Of a stretch of DNA of 64,000 bases, positions 34,943-45,722 are shown piece after piece. The stretch covers positions 10,323,304 through 10,387,303 of the forward strand of contig OY992836.1 of the NCBI GenBank assembly GCA_963921425.1, written 5' to 3'. The notes below the pieces were generated by a model. It saw only the letters and a program-made list of their open reading frames with translations, did not search any database and was not told the origin of the DNA. Each line of letters starts with the position of its first letter. Within the stretch, counting starts at the first letter, position 1. The position numbers and the translations under genes are program-made. Source of the DNA: Dryas octopetala. Taxonomy: Eukaryota > Streptophyta > Magnoliopsida > Rosales > Rosaceae.

Positions 34943-36993
34943 TGGGAAGAGGAAAAGGCTTCGGGACTGGGATTTGGGGTTTTGGTTTTTGGCAATGATG
35001 TGGCATCAAGGAGAGAGTGGTTATGGATGTTTAGGGTAGGCAGGTTGCGGGATAAGTCAAGATGAAGGAGGGATAATATGCGAGAGAGTTGGGTATTGTT
35101 AGAAGGTTGGGGCATGGAAGTTTTGGGCTGAGGTGGGTTATGGTGGGATTCTGAATGTGAGCGGGCTGAGGATGGAGAAGGGTGTGAGGGTGAGTTTTGG
35201 GAATGGGAAGAGATAGAAAAAGTCAAACTTACAAAGTTCTTAAAGTTTGTTGGTAGATTGATGAAATTGATCAAGAATTCCTTTGTTTTTGCAGAGGCTC
35301 GGGAAGCAGTGGTGATGGGGCATGGAGTGGCATGGCGATAAATCGCAGCGCACCGGGATTTCCAAATTTCCCAGCAAAGGAATGCTGCGTGAGAGAGGAT
35401 CCAAGCACAAAGATTTTTATCATTACCTGCCAGAGATGTAGCACCAAGAATCCATTGATCCAAATGAGTGATTTCCTTTTTCTGAACTCTGTAATTTAAA
35501 ATGGAGGCAAACCACGCTCTCTCTGCCCAGGGGCAGAGAAAAAGCATATGTTCAACAGTCTCGGGATAGCTTCCACACAGAGGGCACATGGGAGAGGGGA
35601 GAATTTTTCTTTTGTGTAGATTGGCATAGGTGGGTAGGCTATTAGTGGTTGCTCTCCATAGGAAATGGCGGATCTTGGGAGTAGTATGAGTGGACCAAAT
35701 AGCCTTCCACACTAGACGATTAGAAATGTAGGAATTATGGCTTGAAGCTCCCATGGGTCTGGTGTGGGAATTATGTAGATGGTGGTAGCCTGATTTTACA
35801 GTGTAGGAGCCAGATTTATTGTGAGGCCAAATCAAACGATCATCAATGTCTGGGTCACCCACCGTCAAAACAAGGATCTGGTGTAAGTCATCAGGGGAAA
35901 GGTAAGGCTGAATTGAGGTGAGGTCCCAAAAACGGTTGTTCCAATCAATAAGGTCAGAGACCTTGGATGGGGCGGTATCAGGGATAGGGGAAATAGGGCG
36001 AAGGTATCCAGGATTAGAAAGTAGGAGCCAATTGTCCCTCCAAATGTCAATTGAGTTCCCGTTACCAACTTGCCATCTCAAGCCCTGTAACAATAAGTCT
36101 CTCCCCTCTAGGAGGCTGGTCCAAACCCATGAAGCTCTAGCGCCCTTCCCAGCGAGGAAGATAGTGGTGCTGGGAAAGTAGATGCTTTTAAGAATGCGAG
36201 CCCAAAACTCATTGGGGTTACAAATTAGCCTCCAAATTTGTTTTGCTAGGAGTGCCACGTTGAAATCAAGAAAGCATCTAAAGCCCATACCACCATCAGA
36301 CTTGCCCAAACATAATGCCTCCCAACTTTTCCAATGAACCTTGAATTCATTACCAGTTTGGCCCCACCAAAAGTTAGAGATAAGTGAGTCCAATTCTTGA
36401 CAGATCTTCTTGGGGAATTTGAAGCAATTCATTGGATAGACTGGAGCAGCTTGAGCCACAGATTTTATCAGAATCTCTCTTCCAGCCAAAGATAAAGAAT
36501 TTAGCTTCCAATTTTGAAGCCTACCAAGCATCCGATCTTTAATATAAGATAAAGCTGACCGTTTCGACCTCCCCCATACTGTTGGGAGGCCTAAGTAGGG
36601 TCCAGGCTGATCCGAGGCAGTTACCAAGAGAGTGCTGGAGATGTCTTGGGCAAGCTCATTTGGGATATTCGGAGAGAGGAAGAGAGTTGATTTATCAGTG
36701 TTGATCTGTTGACCCGAAGCTTGGCAATAAATTTCAATCAAATTCATTAGTTCCCTGCAATTAGCAACCGTAGCCCTCAAAAAGAATAGGGAGTCATCTG
36801 CAAAAAATAGGTGAGAAAGAGTAGGCCCATTGTTACTTAATTGGATGCCCGCCAAAGTTCTCAGTTCACAAGCATCACGAATTAACTGGGAGAGAACTTC
36901 AGAGGTAAATAAAAAGAGATAGGGGGACAGGGGGTCACCCTGTCTCAAGCCTCGTGTAGGATAGAAAGGGCGACCATTTTTTGTGAGGCTTGA
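34864..36993 (-). pseudogene. LINE ORF2 fragment: reverse transcriptase C-terminal part and zf-RVT
   Basis: One long frame of about 700 codons. It includes PTRGLRQGDPLSPYLF at the start, the polymerase active-site FADDSLFF with its Asp-Asp pair, NTDKSTLFLSPNI, the SLAGREILIKSVAQAAPVYP thumb region, and the zinc-binding zf-RVT module (CPLCGSYPETVEHMLFLC). The frame then runs out of register near 34940, where the RNase H frame begins. The N-terminal third of the transcriptase is absent. Confidence 0.85.
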
Positions 36994-36999
36994 TATAAG

Positions 37000-37587
37000 G
37001 AAAGAAATAAGAGAATATTATAGAGCAATAATAAAACAAAGAGCATGAGCAAAAGATTAGTAAAGCTAGCTTACATTTTTTTAAGAGAGAATTTCCATTT
37101 ACAAATTACCTCTATTTATACTTACAAAGAATTTAACTTTTTCATATAAAAAGAAGAATTCAAACGTTAGATCTATTTCAACAAAATAAGGAAGCATACC
37201 ACAAAATTAATAATTGCGTGAAAACTCTTAATTTAATTAAACTTACATGAATCAACAATTTTGAAATATAAAAAGACTATCCAACTCAAAAAATATTTAT
37301 ATAAAAAGACTACAAGAGTATTCTTTTTTTTTTTTTTTGTTACACTAAGAGATTATTCAAGAAAGCAAGATCATTTATGTAGTTTATATGAGGCAAAGGT
37401 TGGCCTATGCATTCACCAACAAAAAAAAAAAAGGTTGGCCGATGCATATATCCAACCTACCTAACTCGATTGAATACATTGCATCATTTGTGTCGCAAAA
37501 TATGAATATAAGATTTTCTCTTGTAGTCACCATTTTAATAAAAAAAACTTTGTTAATAAAGTTTAGTAGTGAACAAATTTTAACAGT
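37000..37587. other. Intergenic, no gene seen
   Basis: AT-rich flank of the LINE with an unplaced short direct repeat (GGTTGGCC(T/G)ATGCATT/TATA near 37397 and 37433). No coding signal. Confidence 0.55.
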
Positions 37588-37917
37588 ATTGGAGCATCTC
37601 CAATCATTCCTTAAACTTTTCTTTAAATTTAAATTTGGAGAAAATTGATATAAACACATCTCCAATCATTTCTTAAAATCTTCCAATTTGAGACTTCCTT
37701 AAAACTGTCCCCATATCAAATTGAATGAATAAGACTCCTCAAACTCTCCTCAAACCTCCAAGGTCAAATTTTGGACTAGAAATTCAAACAAAAAAAAAAT
37801 TCAGGAAAAATTTCAACTTTAACATTGGAGAACCATTTTTCAAATTTAACTTTTTTCCCAAACTTATCCTTTAATTGAAGAAAAATATAGGTAAAGGACT
37901 AAATATCCTCTTATTAC
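37588..37917. mobile_element. MITE, GGAGCATCT family, copy 1
   Basis: Begins TTGGAGCATCTCCAATCATTCC and ends GGTAAAGGACTAAATATCC; the inner words TCCTCAAACTCTCCTCAAACC, GATTTTGGACTAG-like and CAACTTTAACATTGGAGA match the copy at 45391-45722. The terminal inverted repeat is badly eroded here. No target duplication could be set. Confidence 0.45.
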
Positions 37918-38774
37918 TAGTTTTTTTTATTTTTCTAATAAATAAAAAAAACTATTAATGTTTCCAAACCGAAGCGAGATCCTTATTTCCTATAGATATT
38001 TTCTATGTTGATATTGTGAAACTACTTTGTTTCAGACTTTTAGTTGATATAAATTTAAACTTAAAATATATGTATAACGCAAAACCCTCTAGAATAATAT
38101 TATTTGAACACGTACACAATATTATCACGAAAACATAAGTAGAAACAGACAATCTTATTTCATTCAACCAACACTCAGATTTTTCATTTTATAAGTCAAA
38201 AGTGGAACAGACAATCTTAATTCACCTCTTTCGTGAGCTATCATTGTCAAAGTACTTGGGCCATATTTTGGTGTTGGCTGGGGTTAATATTAGGATTTTA
38301 TTTTGAATTTCTCATCCTTACATGTGTATATAAGAATAGTGCATGCATATTGTAATTGGATAATGTTGTCTCAATGCGATGCACAATGCATGTTTGAATT
38401 CTAGCGGGTGGAAACTTTGGATTGGAAGGAATCTTTGAGTTCAATGGAAGCAAGATGCACAAATCATAGCAGACAAAAGTGCATTAGGCAGATCACACAC
38501 TCAGCCTTAATACCACTAACACAAGACTTTGGATTCTAACTTGCGGAAAGGATCCGAATTCTCTCCTAAATGATCAGACATCAGTCATTGTTCTGCATCC
38601 CATTTCTAAATGTTTCAAGAGTGGACCTCATCTTCAAAAGTCCAAGAATTTGAGAAATGGCCTGGCCCTACAGGATGATAACCCACATACGAAGCAACCT
38701 CAAATTAGGCCCATGAGCACACACAGAGTCAACCATCGTCCTTTGATTAAAAAAGCCAATTTCTTAATAGGAAT
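37918..38774. other. Intergenic, no gene seen
   Basis: AT-rich, no coding signal and no repeat pair recognised. Confidence 0.55.
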
Positions 38775-38782
38775 GAGCCATC

Positions 38783-39416
38783 TAGGGGTGGGTTCGGATC
38801 GGTAACCGAACCGAAACCCCTAAACCGAAGACCGAACCGAACCCCTCCGGTAAGCCTCCACGGCAACCGAGACCGAGACCGAAAAGCCGGTAAACCGATG
38901 TTCGGTCAACCGAAGAATCCGGTCGGCTCGGCTCGGTTATGGGCCTAGACCGAACACATATTGGGCCATGTTTTGGGCCACATTTTGGGCCATTTTTGGG
39001 TCTTGACTCCATTCACTAATTTAGTATAATATATTAATATTATGGTTTAGGGTATTTTTAATTAGTTTATATATATTAAAAAACATATAAATTAAAATTA
39101 TAGGGGTTTATAAATTTATATATATATGTTTTATATAAATTATAGAAATGTATTATATAAAATTATAAATTATTTATTAGAAATGTATTAGAAATGTATA
39201 AAAATGAATTATGTAAATGATTTGTTAAATATATTCGGTTCGGTTCGGTTTACCGACGGTTTAAGGATGTGGGAACCGGGACCGAGTCCGAACCTCCCGG
39301 TTCAGTAGTCAAACCGAACTTCCGGTACGGTTTTATTTCAGTACGATTTTTTTCGGTATCGGTTGGGCCGGTTTCGGGCTCGGCCTCGGTTTTTCGGTCA
39401 ACCCGACCCAGCCCTA
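38783..39416. mobile_element. hAT-type non-autonomous element, 634 bp
   Basis: Perfect 8-bp duplication GAGCCATC at 38775-38782 and 39417-39424. The ends TAGGGGTGGGTTCGG and CGACCCAGCCCTA form an imperfect inverted repeat. The subterminal regions are dense in ACCGAA / TTCGGT words facing inward, and the centre is AT-rich. It is the same general family as 31552-32275 (TAGGGGTGG start), but the subterminal words differ, so it belongs to a different subfamily. Confidence 0.82.
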
Positions 39417-39494
39417 GAGCCATCATATCGAAAACACTAGGCTTTTTTTTATCTCTAAAATGCTATTATTATTGGCTTCTAACCACAAACCACA

Positions 39495-39640
39495 GTGTAA
39501 TTTTGATGGATTAGTTGTTAATCAAGATGCTGTTTGTGGATTTATTGTTAGGGATAGCTTTGCAGGACTTCTAGGAACAGAGCCGAAGTTGAGAAAAGTT
39601 ATAATTTCTTTGGCTCTTCGTGATGGAATTCACTGAGCTA
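39495..39640 (+). pseudogene. RNase H-like relic of a non-LTR retrotransposon
   Basis: The plus strand reads CNFDGLVVNQDAVCGFIVRD, then SFAGLLGTEPKL and LALRDGIH before an in-frame stop. This matches the start of plant LINE RNase H domains (compare the Asp-containing FDASWN in the LINE at 34358-34942). It is too short and interrupted to function. Confidence 0.55.
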
Positions 39641-39649
39641 CATCAAAGG

Positions 39650-40684
39650 TTATCAAAGAACACTGGTTAAAGGAGATTTTAAGCTAGTGACTTAGGCAGT
39701 TGAAAATTAAGCCAGCTCATTAAGGACATTCAAACTGTACTATCTTTTTTGAAATTGAGGAAGATGGGTATTGCCTGTGCATAAAGAAATTAAACTTTCT
39801 CACTAAAAGGAAAAATAACGTTTGGACTGAAAATGTAGGCAATGAATCTAGTAAAGCTTACTGCTATGAATCGCACTGATTACGTGAAGGGGAGGCCAAT
39901 TTTAATGCAGACATAAGGTTTGACATGTAAAAATAAGGGTGGCAATGTTCAACATGACACAATAACAACGAATCCAATACTTGATAAGGATCTAAAAATG
40001 ACACAACCTGATAACACAACCATTATAAAACACAATTATCATGATTTTGATACAATAAGAATAGGGAAAAACTTGCATGTAACAGGTATATACACCCGTC
40101 ACATTTTGGTTCTAGGGATGTGTACCAAACACGACAGGATTAATAAATTAGTTAAAGTCAGCATAGGGTTTATCTACGAGATTAATTACACTGATTGGGT
40201 TGAAGTTCAGAGACTTGACATGAACTCACAACATGACACAACTGATTTGTCACCCATAAAATGGCTTGGAAAAAAGAGTAGGATGGCTAGATTATATTAT
40301 TTCCTTCACCAAATAATTAATAGAGGGAAAGAATAAAAAACTGAGGTCCCAATAACATCTGTTTTAGTTTGGATTGCAGGCCATCTTCAACTCGTAATAA
40401 CAACTTAAACTTTCTTGTTCAGTAATTATACCATGATACCTAGTCCACGAGGAAAGAATATTCCTCTTGTTTCTCTATAAAAACAAGAAACTACAAAATG
40501 ATAACAGGTACAAAGGAGGGAATTCCCCACATAAAGAACAAACAAAGAATAAATTTTTTTGGTTACCTGTACCTTTAATTTCCTCCCTCCAAGATCATGG
40601 AGGAAAGATGAGACTACTGTATCTGATGATTTACAAGACTTCGATTTGCTAGTCAAAAAGTGTACAAAAAGTTAACTGGCAAAA
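39650..40684. other. Intergenic, repeat-like, no confident gene
   Basis: An open frame at 39920-40336 lacks an ATG start and contains ACATGACACAAT-type repeated words (39951, 40231), which suggests a transposon relic. The rest is the 3' flank of the GT47 gene. Confidence 0.45.
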
Positions 40685-43630
40685 TCAGTATTTGATAACA
40701 TGGTGGCGCAACCAAAGATCATACATCACCATGTGGAATGCATCATATTTGATGGGAGGTGAATTCCACTGGAAGTGCTTCTGGACCTGATAAAAAACAA
40801 GCCACAAAAAAGACTTTCTTAGCTACAATTTTGCTCCTGCGTTTTCTACTTTTGGTAAAACGTATAAGTAACATTTAAAAGCAAGTGCTCACAGACACAC
40901 ACAAACATGTAGTGGAAACAGATTGTATTACATAAAAATTGAAGTGTGTATAAGATTAATTACAATGTAAAAATTTAATTGTAAATGATAGTCTTCTACC
41001 TTAACCAAGTTTTTGTGAAGGGTAAGAAACTCTGAATAGGGTATGTCCTCAAGAATTTGTTTAAGCTGATATACATCCTTCTCCGTTAGTATGACGGAAA
41101 ATTTTTGCCAATTGAGAATGTCATTGAACGGCAGGTCGTAGTAATTTGATAATATTACTGCAAGAAATTAAACCAAACAGCTGATAAACAATAAAAAGGA
41201 ATTTCAGTGGTTTACATTACATCTAAAGCTAAATTAAAATCACAACGTCAGATAGGAAGTTGCACTTTAATATTTTTTTAATGGAAAAGTTAATCACCAA
41301 GACTCTTCTCAAGTTTCTGTCAATTTGTACCGTCCTAAGTGAAAGAGTGCAACTGCACCCAAAACCAAATACAGGTCGAACAACATTTCCATTATGGCAA
41401 ACATAGACTCTAAGGCATACAGTCATACACCCATCACATAAGAAAAACACATTTACTCGAGTGACACTAAAGCGAACATAGACTTGAGGTATACACCATT
41501 GAATAAAAATGAAAACTATTAGAGTAAATAGAAACAAAATAAAAGGAAATGTCGAGAGAGGCTGAGTTAACTTGAAATCTCTGTTCAGAATTCAAATGAT
41601 TTGAATAAGAAAAGTTAGAGAGAGAGAGAGAGATTGCTGAAACATAAAACCAGTAGCCTGAACAAAAGTTTCTAACCAAAAAAATAAAGGAAAAAAAGGA
41701 AAAAATGAAAGATTTCTCATGTGAAGGTAATCTTTCTGATCCCCATTTTTTGTTTTTAATTCAATTGCTAACTTTTTTTATTCCAAAATAATACGGTCAT
41801 ATTGTTTGACAATTGGCATTTACCTTTCAAGCAAGGATAGAAATTAAACCATTGCATACTTTTCCCATTGCAATTTGCAAGAAAAAGAAGATTTGAATTC
41901 TTACCAGGAATACATCCATAATGGATTGAGTCAGTTATGCGGGCACTGTTGACTTGGGAACCACCAGGGCATATGCAGAACTTGGTATTGTAAAATTTCT
42001 TTTGATATAACAAATTCCCTTCAGCCCTATTTATTCTGTTGTTCAATATGTAAAGTTCTGTGTCATTCTCCCATACTCGTGCCAGTATAACTCTAATTTT
42101 GGAGTTCCGATGACCGGCCCAGAAACCAAGGGTTGTCCTGCAAAACATTCCTTAATTCTCAGCAATGAACTTATATTATCAAGCTCAATACTACCTTCCA
42201 TTTGGGCATCTCTTAACATATCATACAATAAAAGGTCAATAACCATGAAATATGGAAATTATTCCAAAAAGGGAGCAAATATATAAGTGAATATATAGTG
42301 CATGTATAAGTGAAAATATAGTGCATGTATAAGTGAATATATATGTTAATGTAACAAGAAATTCATATCTGCACTATTACCTGTTCACCACGTCGTTTCC
42401 TCCAGCTGGAAGAGCAAATGGCTGCAGAACTTGAGGGAGAGCAACATCTTTGTGGGGAATGAACCCAACATCATAGCTAGGAGAGCACACAACTCGAATA
42501 GAATTCTTTACAAGAAGTGGATGTCCTTCGGTTGCCCTCACACCAACATCATGACAAGTGACAAAAAAATGATCCGCACCCAAGGTCCTGTTCCAGTAAG
42601 GATACTTGGAGATTAAACTCTCCACATAGTTTTGAACAATTATGGTCATATTGTCATAAGATGTACCCTGCATAATCATTACAAGCCAACATAGGCAAAG
42701 ATCAAAGTCAGAGTAGGAAATTTGCCAATCAGATCCAATCACATAGCATTCCAGTAACAATTTGTCAGTATTTACTGTATGCTGCATTTAGGCATTGCCA
42801 AACCCATTTGAGATCAAGCAAATTTCAACTTTCGAAAAAATGCAACTGTTCAATTAAGTTGGCATTGAAAAATAAACAAAACCCATCACTGGCTTTTCGT
42901 GTGTTTATGTATTAGTACATAAACCAGCAAATGCTTTGATGCAATTAATGCATAGAGACTACCAAAACTAATAAAACCATTTGAAACTAATGGAAATCAG
43001 AAACAATGAAACTCTGAGATTTTTCAGATCAACAGCAACATCAACAATGAAAAACCCAATAAATCACAATCTCCATTAGCTCCATTTCTCAAAATTTTCT
43101 CAGCATTCAAACAGCTCCTAACCCAAAACATTAGAACCAGATAAACTTGATACCTTGCCTCGCATCTTGTGGCAGGAGATAGGGATGAAGAAGAGGTGAG
43201 CCTGATCCGGATCGTCCGTACGGAACCGACCCTCCCTGATATTCTGGAAGAAATATCCCTCGCTTGCATACTTGCCAGTTAGCTTCCTGGGCGTCTGGTA
43301 AAACGTGTTGGGATCGCCGTCCGGGTATATATAGACCTTGAATTTCCGTTCCATTTCGGCGTAGTTCAACCGAAACACCTCCGGCGAGTGGTAAATGTCG
43401 GAAAGCTCCTCCTCCTCCTTCAGCTCCGCCTTGTCAACCACACGGTCCACTGTTGTTGTTGTTGTTGTTGCTACAGAGACCTGAGGCGAAGGAGGGGAGG
43501 AGTAATGGAGGGAATTGAGGGAGAAGTAGGTGAAGGAAAGCAAGGTGAGGATGGCGAGGGTTAACAGAGATCCTTGTAAGGAGCACATCGGAGAAGATGG
43601 CTGTGCCGGCGATAGCTTGCCTCCACTCAT
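40685..43630 (-). CDS. Exostosin-family glycosyltransferase (GT47), 5 exons
   Basis: Exons: 43154-43630, 42381-42667, 41905-42137, 41000-41157, 40685-40786, giving 418 residues in continuous phase. The protein is a type II Golgi membrane enzyme by layout: a short cytosolic N-terminus, one hydrophobic segment (residues 21-41, LLTLAILTLLSFTYFSLN), a Thr-rich stem, then the exostosin domain (about 95-395). Conserved features are KFKVYIYPDGD, DQAHLFFIPIS, LGADHFFVTCHD, GFWAGHRNSK, KFCICPGG and the nucleotide-sugar region SIHYGCIPVILSNYYDLPF. Family members transfer sugars onto plant cell-wall polysaccharides such as xylan, xyloglucan or pectin; donor and acceptor are unknown here. It resembles the At5g03795-type group. 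The ATG at 43630 is chosen because an upstream in-frame ATG (43741) adds 37 residues that put the anchor too far in. Confidence 0.9.
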
Positions 43631-43741
43631 TGGGGATTGTGGCTCTGTGTGTGTGTGGACTGCCAGTGGGAACAAGCTAAGCTTCGCTTCGCTGCTTCGA
43701 TTTGGACATAGGAGATGTATTTGAGTGAAATCAAAGTTCAA

Positions 43742-44983
43742 TTGTGAAATGAAGGTGAGTCCGTTAAACCAAATTTGAGTTGGTTTTGTTATGCCCTATT
43801 TTCAATTAGAAAAGGGTTAAAATTACAATTTATTCCTCAAAGGAATGGGGTTTTGCAGTTTTGCAATGCTTAGGTGAGAATTAATTTTATCTTTATAATC
43901 AATCAAATTAGCTCCATCATGAGTGAGAAAATAGAATTAAGATAGTAGACGTTATTATGAACTCATTTAATTAATCATGAGAACAAAATTAGTTCTCAAA
44001 CATAAGAAATCAAACATTACTCATTTTGATCCCCCCAAAAATGATGTCTTCACCCTTTTGCCCCTTTTAGTTTATTCTCTTATGTTTTCTATTAGAGAAA
44101 TTTTTAACAAAATAACTCTAACTATACTCATGTTGCAATTAAGGATGCCAATTAATTCAATTGAGAACTCCGACTTTCTATTTTGTTTAATAAAAGATTT
44201 TTTGTCAAAAATTGATCGCACGTGACCAATTTTTAAAAATAAAAACATCTTTTTATTTAAAAAATAATAAAATACTAAAAGAACTAACAATAATTAAAAA
44301 AAATACGAAAAAATATAAAAAAAAGTGCAAAAACCCTCCCAAACCCCACCCACACCGGCCTCTTCTATCTCCCTCATGCCGCATCTCTCTCTTCCTCTTT
44401 GTCTTTGTCTCCCTCACTCCTCATTTGTTGCATCTCTCTATTGCTCACAATGTTTCTTCGGTTGCTACAATCTCTAAACTGTGTTGTTGGGTTCGATTTT
44501 GGGGATGATGGTAGAGTTTATTTAGGATTTTCCTTCATCTTTTGTTCCTACAATTTTATGGTGATATGGTTTGGTTGTTGGCTTCGGGGCTTTAGTGTGT
44601 GTTGTCTTCTTAGGTCCTCTTGTTAGAATTTGGCTGACGATTTCTTGGTGGCTGGTGGCGGCATGTGTTTTGCGACAACCAGTAATGTTTTGGTTTTTCA
44701 TATTTTTGGTTTCTCAACATCTGCATGAAATCTCACATTCGGCAATAAAACAAGTTACATAAAGTCAAGGAAATTCTTTATGTTCCAACTTTATTAGTGT
44801 AAGGTCTCATCTTAGCTCTATTAAGGTGACATAATGTGATATAATTATGTTTTTCACGCTCGCCTATCATAGTGTGTGCTTTCTTAGAACTTCAATGTCT
44901 TATCTTGCTCGCTATCTCGGCACCAAGGTGAATCACCCATGTGAGCTGGTTGATTCAAGTATGGTGACATTTACTAAGGTGTG
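43742..44983. other. Intergenic, no confident gene
   Basis: AT-rich upstream flank of the GT47 gene. A C/T-rich stretch at 44335-44450 looks like a plant 5' leader, but the frames that follow (44399-44760) are short and overlapping, and no known protein is recognised. Confidence 0.4.
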
Positions 44984-44991
44984 TAAAACAA

Positions 44992-45362
44992 TGAGTTAAT
45001 TATATTTACACTTCCTGAGGTTTATCGTCTTTTCACATATATCCCTTGAGGTTTTAATAATTACACATACATCTCTTGCGGTTTCAAAAATATTGCATAT
45101 AACCCCCTATAGTGACGAAAAATGATGAGAAATTATGCAAAAAAGCATGCTATGGGATTAAATAACCTGATAAGATTACTCAAAGTGTAAGGTCCAACCT
45201 CATTACAATTATTTTCTTTTTTATTTATTTATTTTTTTCTCTTGTAGAAGGTTATATGCAATAGTTTTAAAACCTCAGGGGGTGTATATGTAATTATTGA
45301 AACCTCAGGAGGTGTATGTGAAAAGACGATAAACCTTAGGAGGTATAAGTGTAATTAACTCA
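44992..45362. mobile_element. Long-TIR MITE, 371 bp
   Basis: The ends TGAGTTAATTA and TAATTAACTCA are perfect inverses, and pairing continues for about 115 bp on each side (both arms carry GAGGTTTATCGTCTTTTCAC and TTGCATATAACC). The perfect 8-bp duplication TAAAACAA flanks it at 44984-44991 and 45363-45370. No coding sequence. The 8-bp duplication favours hAT, although the long repeats are also seen in MULE-derived MITEs. Confidence 0.82.
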
Positions 45363-45390
45363 TAAAACAATTATTAAACGAAAATAGTGA

Positions 45391-45722
45391 AAGAGCATCT
45401 ACAGTCCTTCCCTAGATATTTTCTCAAATTTAATTTTAAAGAAAAATATATATAAAACAGAACTTTAACTATTTCCTAAAATTTCTCTAAATTTGAGATT
45501 TTTTTAAAATTTTTTTCAAATCAAATTAAATGGATGAGACTCCTCAAATTCTCCCCAAACCTCTAATAATTAGATTTTAGACTAAAAACCCCAAAATATA
45601 TATATATATAGGAAAAATTTCAACTTTAGCATTGAAGAGTCTTTCTCAAAATCTAACTTTTTTCCTTAAATTATTTTCAAAATTGAAGAAAAATATAGAG
45701 AAAGGACCAAAGATGCTCTAAT
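45391..45722. mobile_element. MITE, AGAGCATCT family, copy 2
   Basis: Begins AGAGCATCTACAGTCCTTCC and ends GGACCAAAGATGCTCTA, a recognisable terminal inverted repeat. It shares interior words with 37588-37917 (CTCCTCAAATTCTCC, CAACTTTAGCATTG, AATTGAAGAAAAATATAG). No target duplication could be fixed. Confidence 0.55.

Larger units (their letters stand above)
34178..36993 (-). mobile_element. 5'-truncated LINE (L1-type non-LTR retrotransposon)
   Basis: Reads on the minus strand. It starts inside the reverse transcriptase at about 36993, continues through the zinc-knuckle and RNase H regions, and ends in a 3' UTR and poly(A) tail, seen as poly(T) at 34180-34192. Endonuclease and ORF1 are missing, so 5' truncation during insertion is the natural explanation. 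The flanks share only 'aaggaaa' words, so no firm target duplication was found. It must be inert because half of ORF2 is absent. Confidence 0.85.

Noticed and set aside
39920..40336. A 138-codon frame
   Set aside because: No ATG start, repeated ACATGACAC words, and nothing recognisable; more like a transposon relic than a gene.
43631..43741. An N-terminal extension of the GT47 protein by 37 residues
   Set aside because: It would place the membrane anchor about 58 residues in, and the residues look like untranslated leader.
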